Below, one piece after another: positions 55,000-62,867 of a stretch of 64,000 nucleotides of DNA. The translations under genes were made by a program, and so were the position numbers. The stretch is from Methanolinea sp. (GTDB taxonomy: Archaea > Halobacteriota > Methanomicrobia > Methanomicrobiales > Methanospirillaceae), in assembly GCA_016699325.1 (NCBI GenBank), contig CP064971.1, positions 992,001 to 1,056,000 of the forward strand, in the 5' to 3' direction. Position 1 is the first letter of the stretch. Every line of letters begins with the position of its first letter. Under the pieces are notes generated by a model that worked only from the letters and a program-made list of their open reading frames with translations, had not been told where the DNA came from and did no database searches.

Positions 55000-56250
55000 T
55001 CACCGTTCCCGGCGACGTTCCGCCATAAGTGCCTTCATCAGGCGGATTGCACAGAAGTCACCACACATGGAACATCCCGGGGTGTCTCCCGCCAGGTCCC
55101 GTGCTCTCTGCTCATCCAGGGCACGGCTGAACTGCCCCTCGCGATCCAACCCGGACCGGAGCAGCGAGATCTCCTTATCGGCGGCGTCCTTCCCATACTT
55201 CACGATATCCCCGATATGGGCCGCGATCCTGAAGGCGATCAGCCCTTCCTTGACCTGGTCCGGGCCGGGCAGTCCCAGGTGTTCCGACGGCGAAATGGAG
55301 CAGATGTAATCTGCACCGGCCGCACTGGCGGCGGCGGCCCCTGCACACCCGGCGATGTGGTCATAACCAAGTGCAATATCGGTGGGGAGCGGGCCGGCTA
55401 CGAAGAGGGGGTAGGGGGCGGCTTTCTTGTAGGAGCGGACAAGGGGAGCGATACGGTTGTACCGGACATGCCCGCCTGCTCCCTCGATAATGACCTGGAT
55501 GCCCTGCTCCCGTGCATATCTTCCCAGGGCACAGTTCCTTCGCAGTTCTTCCTGCTGGGCCGGTCCCCATCCGTCGTGGATCCCTCCGCCCCGTGCCGTG
55601 TTGCCGAGGGAAAGGACGGTATCATACCGGCGGAAAATACCGAGGATCTCATCGAGCAGTTCGATGAAGGGGTTCTCCTGGTCATGGAGGTGCATGTAGA
55701 CACAGGTCAGCGAACCGCCTTTGGAGACCACTCCCGATATCCGTTGTTCACGCTCCATGAGACCGAGGGTCTTTCGGTCAACGAAATGAAGCACCATGGA
55801 GCTCACCCCCGCGGCGGCCTGGTCCCGGATGGTGGAGAGGAGGTCTGCTTCGGTCATGTGTGCGAGTCCCACCCGCGCTGCGGTCTCATAGATCGGCACG
55901 GTCGTGAGAGGGATGGTGGTAGCGCGGATGATGGACTCCCGGATGGACCGGATATCCCCTCCCATGGAGAGGTCGGTGATGGTGTCCGCACCAAAGCGCT
56001 CGGCAATCCGGGCTTTTTCCACCTCCTCTTCGGGCGCTACCCGGGTGCTCGAGGTCCCGATATTCACGTTCACCCGGGTGCACAGGCCCCTGCCGATGCC
56101 TAGAGCATGGTCTCCTCTCTGCATGAATACCATGCTGCCTTCCAGGACAGCACCCCGGACCTGGTCCGGGTCGATTCCCTCCCGGGCCGCCACCTGGTGG
56201 AGGAGTTCGGGTATCTCCCCATCGATGGCCGCATCAATGACCGTTTCCAT
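55000..56250 (-). CDS. thiC: ThiC-family phosphomethylpyrimidine synthase
   Basis: A 416-residue radical SAM enzyme of the ThiC family, converting aminoimidazole ribotide to hydroxymethylpyrimidine phosphate for thiamine. Features: NVNIGTSS start of the barrel, ITDLSMGGDI, LSLGNTARGGGIHDG, and the C-terminal cysteine motif CSMCGDFC, which is CX2CX3C rather than the CX2CX4C of bacterial ThiC. The ATG at 56250 matches the family start; the longer upstream frame is low-complexity and not ThiC-like. Convergent with polC. Confidence 0.88.
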   Translation of the reverse strand: METVIDAAIDGEIPELLHQVAAREGIDPDQVRGAVLEGSMVFMQRGDHALGIGRGLCTRVNVNIGTSSTRVAPEEEVEKARIAERFGADTITDLSMGGDIRSIRESIIRATTIPLTTVPIYETAARVGLAHMTEADLLSTIRDQAAAGVSSMVLHFVDRKTLGLMEREQRISGVVSKGGSLTCVYMHLHDQENPFIELLDEILGIFRRYDTVLSLGNTARGGGIHDGWGPAQQEELRRNCALGRYAREQGIQVIIEGAGGHVRYNRIAPLVRSYKKAAPYPLFVAGPLPTDIALGYDHIAGCAGAAAASAAGADYICSISPSEHLGLPGPDQVKEGLIAFRIAAHIGDIVKYGKDAADKEISLLRSGLDREGQFSRALDEQRARDLAGDTPGCSMCGDFCAIRLMKALMAERRRER

Positions 56251-56354
56251 GCATCGTACTTTATTCCCTTGGCTGACGTGACGGTTAAAGGTTGGCCGGG
56301 CTCCCCCGGCCGGAAGGGCAACCCTCATCCCTGCCCGCGGTAATAGTTTTCCCG

Positions 56355-57533
56355 ATGTACGATCTCGCCGCCCTCCGCGAGGAGTTCCCGGTGCTCTCCA
56401 CCTGCATCTATCTCGATTCGGCCGCCACCAGCCAGACCCCCCGGTGTGCGGTGGAGGCGATGAAAGCTTACTTCTTCGAGTACTCCGCAAACCACGGGAG
56501 AGGAGCACACCGGCTGGCGCGCAGGACCACTGAAGCGTATGAGGGGACCAGGGCCCGCCTGGGCAAGTTCCTGGGTGTGCCCGCCGATCGTCTCGTCTTT
56601 ACCCGGAACACCACCGAGGCCATCAACCTGGTGGCACAGGGGATCTGCTGGAAGGAGGGGGACGAGGTGGTGACCACCGATCTCGAGCACCACGCCAACC
56701 TGGTCCCCTGGCTGGCCCTGCGGGACCGGGGGGTGAGGGTGAAGGTCGTCCCGGGGAAAAACGGGTATGTCCGGGAGGACGATTTCCAGGAAACCGTGGG
56801 GCGTTCCACCCGCCTGGTGGCGGTCAACCACATGACCAACGTACTCGGCACCGTCCTTCCGGTGGAGGGGTTGGCACGGGTCGCCCATGATGCCGGTGCT
56901 GCCATCCTGGTGGACGCCGCCCAGTCCATCGGGCACCTGCCCATGCCCCGGACCGACCTCTTCGATTACCTGGCCATCCCCGGGCACAAGGGGCTGCTTG
57001 GCCCCCAGGGGACGGGGGCCCTGTACATCGCCGATCCCGGCACGCTCGCCGTTTCCTGTTACGGGGGCGGGATGGTTGCCGATGTCAGTCTCGACCGGTT
57101 CACCCTCCTCCCCTGCCCGGCCCGGTTCGAGCCTGGCACGCCTAATATCCCGGGCGTGATAGGGCTTGGGGCGGCCATCGGGCTCGTTGAGAGGCTCGGT
57201 GTCGAGGCCATTCACCGGCACGAGAGGGATGTCGGAAAGCGGATCCATGCCGGGCTGTCGGCAATACCCGGGGTGACGGTATACAGTCCCCTGGGAAGCA
57301 CGGTCATCTCGTTCAACGTCACGGGAATGGCCCCGGACCTCGTGGCTTTCCGCCTCGACCAGAAGGCTGCGATCTGCGTCCGCTCCGGGATGCACTGCGC
57401 CCAGCCGCTCACCATGTCCCTGGATACCCGGGGGACGGTGCGGGCGTCGGTTGGGTGTTACACGACCAACGATGAGGCGGATGTACTCGTCCGGGCGGTG
57501 GAAGAGATCGTTTCCGAAAAGGTGACGGCCTGA
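56355..57533 (+). CDS. Cysteine desulfurase (SufS/CsdA type)
   Basis: PLP-dependent class V aminotransferase-fold desulfurase (392 residues). PLP lysine is in IPGHKGLLGPQGTGALYI (about residue 213), the PLP-binding region in VDAAQSIGHLPMP, and the catalytic Cys in RSGMHCAQP (about 358). It would supply sulfane sulfur for iron-sulfur or thiolated cofactors. It starts 105 bp from the divergent thiC. The antisense frame across it has no features. Confidence 0.93.
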   Translation: MYDLAALREEFPVLSTCIYLDSAATSQTPRCAVEAMKAYFFEYSANHGRGAHRLARRTTEAYEGTRARLGKFLGVPADRLVFTRNTTEAINLVAQGICWKEGDEVVTTDLEHHANLVPWLALRDRGVRVKVVPGKNGYVREDDFQETVGRSTRLVAVNHMTNVLGTVLPVEGLARVAHDAGAAILVDAAQSIGHLPMPRTDLFDYLAIPGHKGLLGPQGTGALYIADPGTLAVSCYGGGMVADVSLDRFTLLPCPARFEPGTPNIPGVIGLGAAIGLVERLGVEAIHRHERDVGKRIHAGLSAIPGVTVYSPLGSTVISFNVTGMAPDLVAFRLDQKAAICVRSGMHCAQPLTMSLDTRGTVRASVGCYTTNDEADVLVRAVEEIVSEKVTA

Positions 57534-57682
57534 CGGGGACTGAATGGACCTGGTGAAGAGCGCTGTCCTGGCCATATCCCGATCTTTTTAAGGAGCTGTC
57601 GTTCATACCCGGTTCCCTGTATGCAGGTTGGCCCATTTTATATGGATGGTTTTTCTGAGAAAACGGGGCGCTATCTCAAGAC
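57534..57682. other. Intergenic region upstream of the tRNA
   Basis: No gene recognised; the tRNA promoter TATA box begins at its right end. Confidence 0.5.
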
Positions 57683-57690
57683 TTTATAAC
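57683..57690 (+). promoter_or_regulatory. TATA box of the tRNA-Leu gene
   Basis: TTTATAAC lies 25-32 bp before the mature tRNA 5' end, the expected distance for an archaeal RNA promoter. Confidence 0.65.
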
Positions 57691-57714
57691 GGAGTTACGC
57701 GTACCAGTACAGGA

Positions 57715-57797
57715 GCGAGTGTAACCAAGCGGCCAAAGGTGACCGGCTCAAGATCGGTTCTCACAGGAGTTCGCAGGTTCGATTCCTGCCACTCGCA
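57715..57797 (+). tRNA. tRNA-Leu (anticodon CAA)
   Basis: An 83-nt type II tRNA. Acceptor stem GCGAGTG pairs with CACTCGC (then discriminator A; CCA is not encoded). The anticodon arm ACCGG/TCGGT holds the loop CTCAAGA, so the anticodon is CAA, reading UUG. The long variable arm and a T arm GCAGG-TTCGATT-CCTGC complete the cloverleaf. No intron is seen. It is followed by a T-rich stretch and by an AT-rich accessory region, so it marks a plausible island boundary. Confidence 0.93.
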
Positions 57798-57809
57798 TTT
57801 TCTTTTTAA
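57798..57809 (+). terminator. T-rich terminator after tRNA-Leu
   Basis: TTTTCTTTTTAA immediately follows the discriminator base; typical archaeal termination signal. Confidence 0.5.
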
Positions 57810-57858
57810 TCTTGGCTGTATTACCTAATGAAAAGGGCTGTGTTGTTTTAGCATAAAA

Positions 57859-57867
57859 TTATATAAA
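57859..57867 (+). promoter_or_regulatory. Candidate TATA box upstream of the fic gene
   Basis: TTATATAAA in an AT-rich stretch; transcription would start near 57890, giving a leader that contains both 22-bp repeats before the fic ATG at 58015. Confidence 0.45.
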
Positions 57868-57906
57868 CCCTTCCTTCTCATCCATCTTCTGGCGAAGTCA
57901 GGTAAA

Positions 57907-57928
57907 ACTAAAATCTAATAAATTAGTA
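57907..57928 (+). repeat. 22-bp operator-like direct repeat, copy 1
   Basis: Twenty of 22 positions match the copy at 57975-57996. It contains the inverted repeat CTAAT-AA-ATTAG. It lies between the candidate TATA box and the fic gene. Confidence 0.65.
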
Positions 57929-57974
57929 GCGAGTTCGAGGGGGAAAATGCAAATTGATAGCACAACTAATAACT

Positions 57975-57996
57975 ACTAAAATATACTAAATTAGTA
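57975..57996 (+). repeat. 22-bp operator-like direct repeat, copy 2
   Basis: Second copy of the repeat at 57907; it contains the palindrome TACTAA-A-TTAGTA and lies 18 bp before the fic ATG, in a position to block initiation or translation. An AAATATAC within it could itself act as a TATA-like element. Confidence 0.65.
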
Positions 57997-58014
57997 TTTA
58001 GTGTTGGTAACATA

Positions 58015-59367
58015 ATGCAAAAACTTCCCGAACGGCCCCCGTCTGATTGGAACCATGTGTTCACTGCTGCTTTGGTGAAAGATCCGGAGCTTCTGGAGGA
58101 AGTCGCTGAATATAATCGCCGCTATCTTTCCTGGGACGAACTGAAATACAGGATACCTGATCCAGAGCGAAGAAAAGCAACCTGGGCGATCATGAAATTG
58201 CTCCGGGTATTGCGGTATGAACACGTCCCGTTCAAACGTCTTCCCCTTACTTACTCGTTTATCCCCGAGATAGTAAAAAGCCTCCATACCATCGATCGGT
58301 ACCTTTCCGGGACATTACGCATCCATAACAAGACGATTACCCTTGAGGAGTCCCACATCGTCAATTCACTCATGGAAGAAGCCATTGCCTCGAGTATTTT
58401 AGAGGGGGCGGCAACTACCCGTAAAAATGCCAAAGAGATGCTGCGGAAAGGGAAGAAGCCAAAAAATAACGCCGAGCGGATGGTTCTGAATAATTATGAG
58501 GCGATGCGATTCATCAGGGAAAAGAAAGAAAAACCACTCTCTCCTGGGTTCATCCTCGAGATCCACCAGATCGTGACAAGAGGGACGATCGATGATGCGG
58601 CTGTTGGACATTTCCGGACGACAAATGAAGTTGTTGTGGCTGATTCGGAAACCGGCCTGGTATATCACACACCTCCGGACTTTTCTGAGATTGAGGGATT
58701 CATTGAGGACCTCTGTGCCTTCGCGAATAGCGATATCGCAGGGAGCAAAGCGAATCCTGATACCTTTATTCACCCGGTCATCAAAGGGGTAGTGCTCCAT
58801 TACCTCATCGGGTACCTTCACCCGTTCAACGACGGGAATGGTCGTACCGCGCGGAGCATCTTTTATTGGTACGTACTTTCGCGGGGATACTGGCTCTTCG
58901 AGTATATGCCAATCTCGCGGATCATCCTGCGGTCAAAAAAGAAGTACACCCTGGCATATCTCCATACCGAATATGACGGGTCAGATGTAACGTATTTTCT
59001 CCAATATAACCTGTCCTGTATTAATGAAGCGTTGACTGATCTTCTCGTATATCTTGAGAAACAACAGGCCGTACAGCGCGCGACGAAAGCTATCATCCGA
59101 GAGATCAAGGAGATCAACCCACGCCAGGCAAATATCCTTCGTGAGATGATGGAGCATTCTGATGAATACTTCACAATCCGCCAGGTCATGCAGGTGTACA
59201 ACACGGTCTATCAGACGGCGCGAACCGATCTCTTACGTCTTGCAAAGCTGGGATACATCATCCAGGAGAAGCGTGGAAAGCAATATATGTTTATCTTCAA
59301 CGAAAAGTCAAACCTCTGGAAGGATTCCCCCCGGAAGAGAAAAGGTGTAGAGAAAGAAGTGGAATAA
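58015..59367 (+). CDS. Fic-family protein with C-terminal winged helix
   Basis: A 450-residue Fic (AMPylation) protein. Residues about 120-128 hold an inhibitory-helix motif SSILEGA ([S/T]XXXE[G/N]); the active-site loop HPFNDGNGRTARS (about residues 263-275) is fully canonical, so the enzyme should be competent and self-inhibited. The C-terminal 80 residues form a winged helix (NPRQANILREMMEHSDEYFTIRQV, then VYQTARTDLLRLAKLGYI). Its codon and base use is more AT-rich than neighbours, suggesting transfer. It probably represses itself through the two upstream repeats, an inference. Confidence 0.93.
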   Translation: MQKLPERPPSDWNHVFTAALVKDPELLEEVAEYNRRYLSWDELKYRIPDPERRKATWAIMKLLRVLRYEHVPFKRLPLTYSFIPEIVKSLHTIDRYLSGTLRIHNKTITLEESHIVNSLMEEAIASSILEGAATTRKNAKEMLRKGKKPKNNAERMVLNNYEAMRFIREKKEKPLSPGFILEIHQIVTRGTIDDAAVGHFRTTNEVVVADSETGLVYHTPPDFSEIEGFIEDLCAFANSDIAGSKANPDTFIHPVIKGVVLHYLIGYLHPFNDGNGRTARSIFYWYVLSRGYWLFEYMPISRIILRSKKKYTLAYLHTEYDGSDVTYFLQYNLSCINEALTDLLVYLEKQQAVQRATKAIIREIKEINPRQANILREMMEHSDEYFTIRQVMQVYNTVYQTARTDLLRLAKLGYIIQEKRGKQYMFIFNEKSNLWKDSPRKRKGVEKEVE

Positions 59368-59391
59368 ACTTCATACCTTCGAGCCCTCATC

Positions 59392-59539
59392 GGATTATAC
59401 TCGCAACCATGATATTTAAAGAGGCCAGGACGTGGGCTTCTTACTATTTGATCTGTTTTGTAGCCCTCCTCTGGGTAGGATTTCTGGCTGTCGGAGGGAG
59501 TGAGTCTTTTCATCACGATGATCGTGTTTGGCTTTTCCG
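59392..59539 (+). pseudogene. Decayed copy of the small membrane-protein gene at 63618
   Basis: These 148 bp align with 63601-63759 from the shared GGATTATACTCGCA through ATG to GGCTTTTCCG. The first about 100 bp differ by 8 substitutions, mostly T/C. Then a small insertion after GTC and a loss of about a dozen bases (ATGATCTTTGCGA of the other copy) shift the frame, which ends after about 46 residues. The first 28 residues (MIFKEARTWASYYLICFVAL and on) are nearly those of the intact copy. Confidence 0.85.
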
Positions 59540-59814
59540 GGGCAAGTGAAATCCTGGAGGAAGTGAAGAACGATCTGCAGGAATAGCAGCTGAACCGGGC
59601 GTTATTCGGTGATGAGACCCTGGGAAATCGCCATCGGAGGATAGACGACCGCGAACCAGCCTCACGCCGTGAGACTGAAGGGGGGGAACACTTATGCTGG
59701 GGAAAAAAGGTATCTTCAAGATGGTAACGACCGCGCCGGCGCATGGTCCGGCGCATGGTTCCGGGGGTTCGATTTCGATGGAGAATGACGGTCGGGAGAA
59801 GGGGGTGTTCCCGC
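59540..59814. other. Intergenic region upstream of the beta-CASP gene
   Basis: No gene recognised. It contains two adjacent copies of CCGGCGCATGGT at about 59736-59758 and GGGAG-like sequence before the next ATG. Confidence 0.4.
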
Positions 59815-61380
59815 ATGGTCTCACTCACGGTGTATGACGGCGCGAATGGAATCGGTGGCAACAAGATATTTGTTGAAGACCAGGGCAGGGGGGTGTTCCT
59901 CGACTTCGGGATGAACTTCAGCAAGAACAGTGCCTACTACGAGGAATTCCTGAAACCGCGGCCATCCCGCGGGATCCATGATCTCCTACTCCTGAACTTC
60001 ATTCCCCGGTTGAACATCTACCGCCCGGACCTGGTTCCGGCAGACATCGCGGTGGACCAGTTCCCCTCGTTGAACATCTGTGCCGCCCTCATCAGCCATG
60101 CCCACATGGATCACATGGGATACATGGGCCTGCTCAACGAGGCCATTCCTGTAATCGGGTCGTGCACGACCCTGGCGTTGATGAAGGCGATGCAGGATAC
60201 CCAGAACCAGGTCTTCGGTTCTGATGTAACCTACTGCACCTTCAAATCAAGGTCCGGAGAGGAAGGATTCACCCTGGAATCGAAGAGAGATGCACCATAC
60301 GTGGGGAGAGCTCTCTACAGCATGACAGAGCCCTGCGCCGGGCTGGTTGATTTCCTAAACATGCGGCCAACCGCGCCCTCCTCCAGGAAAAAATTCAATC
60401 CCCCGCCGATCCAGTGCCTCTCCTGCGGGACCCTCCCCTTCGAGATTTCGGCCTACCCGGTCGACCACTCCATCTACGGAGCAACGGCCTTCATTATCGA
60501 GGGGACCAAGACCATCGCATACACCGGAGACTTCCGGGTCCATGGAAAGCACGCGGACCAGACCCGGGAATTTGCTAGCCGTGCCAGGGGGGCCGATGTC
60601 CTCATAACCGAGGGAACCCGTGCCCGAAGGGATGATGCAGAGAATGCCGGTGGCGAGGCCTGCCCGACGAACTCTGTATCCGAGCAGACCGTGTATGAAA
60701 CCTGCCGGGCCGTGGTCGATGAATCACCGGCCATCGTGATTGCCGATTTCTCGGCACGGAACATCGAACGCCTGGAAATGTTCCTTGACATCGCGCAGAA
60801 ATCGGGCAGGAGCCTGGTTGCCACCGCTAAGGACGCCTACATCCTCCAGACCCTCAACCGTGTCGAACCAGTGGCGAGGCTCGAGGAGATCCTCGTCTAT
60901 GACGCCCTGAAAGCGGAGAAGAAGTCGGCGTGGGAGGAACTAGCAGTCGCATCCGGGGGAAGACTCATCGGGCACCGCGAAATCTCGAGCGCTCCCGAGA
61001 GCTATGTAGTATGCTTCTCGTTCTACGATATGAACCACCTCCTCGACATTTCGCCGGACGGTGGAGATTATATCTACTCTTCGTGTGAGGCGTTCTCCGA
61101 AGAGATGGTTATCGATTTCCAGCGCCTCTGGGAATGGCTGAAGTTCTTCGGGATGCGGGTCCATGGACTGGAGATGGTCAGGGAACCGTACGGGGTGAAG
61201 CCAAAAACGGTAAAGGGGTTCCACGCCTCGGGACATGCCTCACGGGAAGACCTCGAAGAGATTATCACCCAAATCGAGCCGAAGGTTATCATCCCGGTCC
61301 ACACTACCGGGCACCAGTGGTTCGCTGACACCTTTGAAGAGGTCCGGGTTGTCCAGGAAGGGGAGCGACTTGAGCTCTGA
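59815..61380 (+). CDS. RNase J-like beta-CASP metallo-beta-lactamase-fold hydrolase
   Basis: A 521-residue MBL-fold protein. Motif II is HAHMDH (residues 95-100), a later histidine lies in YPVDHSIYGA and the metal Asp in IAYTGDFRVHG. The C-terminus has beta-CASP-like motifs FHASGHASREDLEEII and KVIIPVHTTG, matching RNase J. The start at 59815 fits the first MBL strand (VSLTVYDGANGIGG). Cytosolic; likely a ribonuclease. It is the first gene of a coupled cassette: the next start lies 11 nt inside its end. Confidence 0.87.
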   Translation: MVSLTVYDGANGIGGNKIFVEDQGRGVFLDFGMNFSKNSAYYEEFLKPRPSRGIHDLLLLNFIPRLNIYRPDLVPADIAVDQFPSLNICAALISHAHMDHMGYMGLLNEAIPVIGSCTTLALMKAMQDTQNQVFGSDVTYCTFKSRSGEEGFTLESKRDAPYVGRALYSMTEPCAGLVDFLNMRPTAPSSRKKFNPPPIQCLSCGTLPFEISAYPVDHSIYGATAFIIEGTKTIAYTGDFRVHGKHADQTREFASRARGADVLITEGTRARRDDAENAGGEACPTNSVSEQTVYETCRAVVDESPAIVIADFSARNIERLEMFLDIAQKSGRSLVATAKDAYILQTLNRVEPVARLEEILVYDALKAEKKSAWEELAVASGGRLIGHREISSAPESYVVCFSFYDMNHLLDISPDGGDYIYSSCEAFSEEMVIDFQRLWEWLKFFGMRVHGLEMVREPYGVKPKTVKGFHASGHASREDLEEIITQIEPKVIIPVHTTGHQWFADTFEEVRVVQEGERLEL

Positions 61381-61867
61381 GCGGGTGTATATCACCCTTC
61401 TCGGCCGGTCCGTCTGGGCGCTCCTGAACACCTACTACGCCATCACCAGGGAGGCGCAGTACTTCCCCGACACCGTCTACATCGCGGTCGAAGCGCCCTT
61501 CCGGGACCAGGCAGTGCTTGCGGAAGAGGGTGTCCTCATCATCTCCCGGGCCATGGGATTCTCACCAGAGATCGAGTCGATCGATGTGGATCAGGCAGAC
61601 ATCGTGGACGCATTCCGGAAACTCCACACGAGAATCAGCGGAAAAAAGAAGGCCGGAGCCAAGGTCGCCATCGACATCACGCCCGGGAGGAAAGCAACCG
61701 TTGCCGGTATACTCCTCCCCATCAAACTCGATGACGTTGACCACGTCTTCTACTTGGAGATCTCCACGACCGTTGACGTGGCAAAACCGTTCCAGATGAT
61801 CCCGCGACAGTTCCACCGGCTGCATGACTTCAAGGCACAGGCAGTGAGGGCCCGCGATGGATGCTGA
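61370..61867 (+). CDS. Stand-alone CARF-like Rossmann protein
   Basis: A 165-residue protein starting from TTG with AGGGGAG 4 nt upstream, inside the end of the previous gene. The N-terminal strand-loop-helix VYITLLGRSVWALLNTYYAI and the mid-protein VAIDITPGRKATVAGILLPI, followed by VDHVFYLEI, match the two ligand-binding signatures of CARF domains (usually DITGGTK or similar). No HEPN, nuclease or HTH domain is attached. If the assignment holds, it would bind a cyclic oligonucleotide or related ligand. A GTG at 61385 is an alternative start. Confidence 0.6.
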   Translation: MSSERVYITLLGRSVWALLNTYYAITREAQYFPDTVYIAVEAPFRDQAVLAEEGVLIISRAMGFSPEIESIDVDQADIVDAFRKLHTRISGKKKAGAKVAIDITPGRKATVAGILLPIKLDDVDHVFYLEISTTVDVAKPFQMIPRQFHRLHDFKAQAVRARDGC

Positions 61868-62867
61868 GGTCGCCATCGAGATCCCCGAACTCCAGGTTCT
61901 CCTGAACCTGATGAAGGGGCCGGTGGTGATAAAATATCCCCTCTATGATTTCGATATCGTCGTCCTCAAAGAATCCCGGACAGGGTTCGTCCTGAGCGGG
62001 ATGTGTTCCCGGGATGACTTTGAGGATGCCGCCAGTGGCTTTGGGGAACTTGCCTACGACATGCCGTCCTACAACGATGTGATCCAGTCTCTGTTAGTGG
62101 CTGGAATCATCTCGTACCGCAACAGTGAGGGGTTCGAGAACCTCAAGGCCACTTCCCGAGCGATGAACAAGACCGTGCTCTTCAGCCTCGACACCAACCT
62201 GCTCTACGATGGTTTCCCCTCTCGGGCAGGGATTGATGCATCGGATTTTCTCCTTGTTGATATCGTTCAGGCCGAGATCGAGAGCGCACTCAACACTAAG
62301 TACCTCCCGCAGGTCATCAGCCAGCTCAAAAGGATGGCTCCCTTCGAAGGGAAGGTGCTTGACGAGCTGGTCAACCGGAAGATGAAACGGTCCCGCCTTG
62401 CAGCATACGGAGCACTCGCGGAGTTCCAGAAGATCCGGGACAAGGCGCAGATCATCAGGACCGGTGAGCCGGCAACCGCGGACAAGGAGAAGAACGACCT
62501 CCTCATCGTCAAGGCACTGAAAGTGTTCGAGCGGGAGAAATACAGCGCACCTATCCATCTCACCGCTGACTCCAATGTTGCGGAGCTCTGCAGGGCTGAA
62601 GGTGTGGCCCACTACCTCTTCGAATTCCCACATACCATCGAGGTCCGGGACTGCGCGCCATCAGCGGCGATAGCCCTCCTCTCCCGGCTCGCCGTCACGT
62701 TCGGTGTGGTGAAGTGCAATGCGGCATTCATCTACGGCGAATTTCGGGGCAAGGGAGCCCGGCGCCACAGCCTGAAGCTGGTATCCAGGAACAAGGCACT
62801 GCACGCAGAATTTACCAGGGAGCTTGAACTATGCAGGAACCTGAGCAGACTCAAAATCGAGCGATAA
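61857..62867 (+). CDS. PIN-domain ribonuclease-like protein
   Basis: A 336-residue protein whose ATG overlaps the previous stop by 11 nt. Residues 1-100 form a small alpha/beta domain of unknown type. From about 105 a PIN fold is visible: D112 in LFSLDTNLLY, E140 in VQAEIESAL, D214 in KNDLLIVKAL and D238 in LTADSNVAELC, the four acidic metal ligands in order. PIN domains are mostly endoribonucleases. The C-terminal 90 residues are unassigned. Confidence 0.75.
   Translation: MDAEVAIEIPELQVLLNLMKGPVVIKYPLYDFDIVVLKESRTGFVLSGMCSRDDFEDAASGFGELAYDMPSYNDVIQSLLVAGIISYRNSEGFENLKATSRAMNKTVLFSLDTNLLYDGFPSRAGIDASDFLLVDIVQAEIESALNTKYLPQVISQLKRMAPFEGKVLDELVNRKMKRSRLAAYGALAEFQKIRDKAQIIRTGEPATADKEKNDLLIVKALKVFEREKYSAPIHLTADSNVAELCRAEGVAHYLFEFPHTIEVRDCAPSAAIALLSRLAVTFGVVKCNAAFIYGEFRGKGARRHSLKLVSRNKALHAEFTRELELCRNLSRLKIER

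Noticed and set aside
56325..57575. A 416-residue minus-strand open frame across the cysteine desulfurase
   Set aside because: It has no family features and is rich in His, Pro, Gly and Asp as expected of the antisense of a GC-rich gene; the plus strand encodes all desulfurase motifs.
59733..59760. Two tandem CCGGCGCATGGT units as a functional repeat
   Set aside because: Only two copies, in a GC-rich stretch before the beta-CASP gene; no further evidence for a role.
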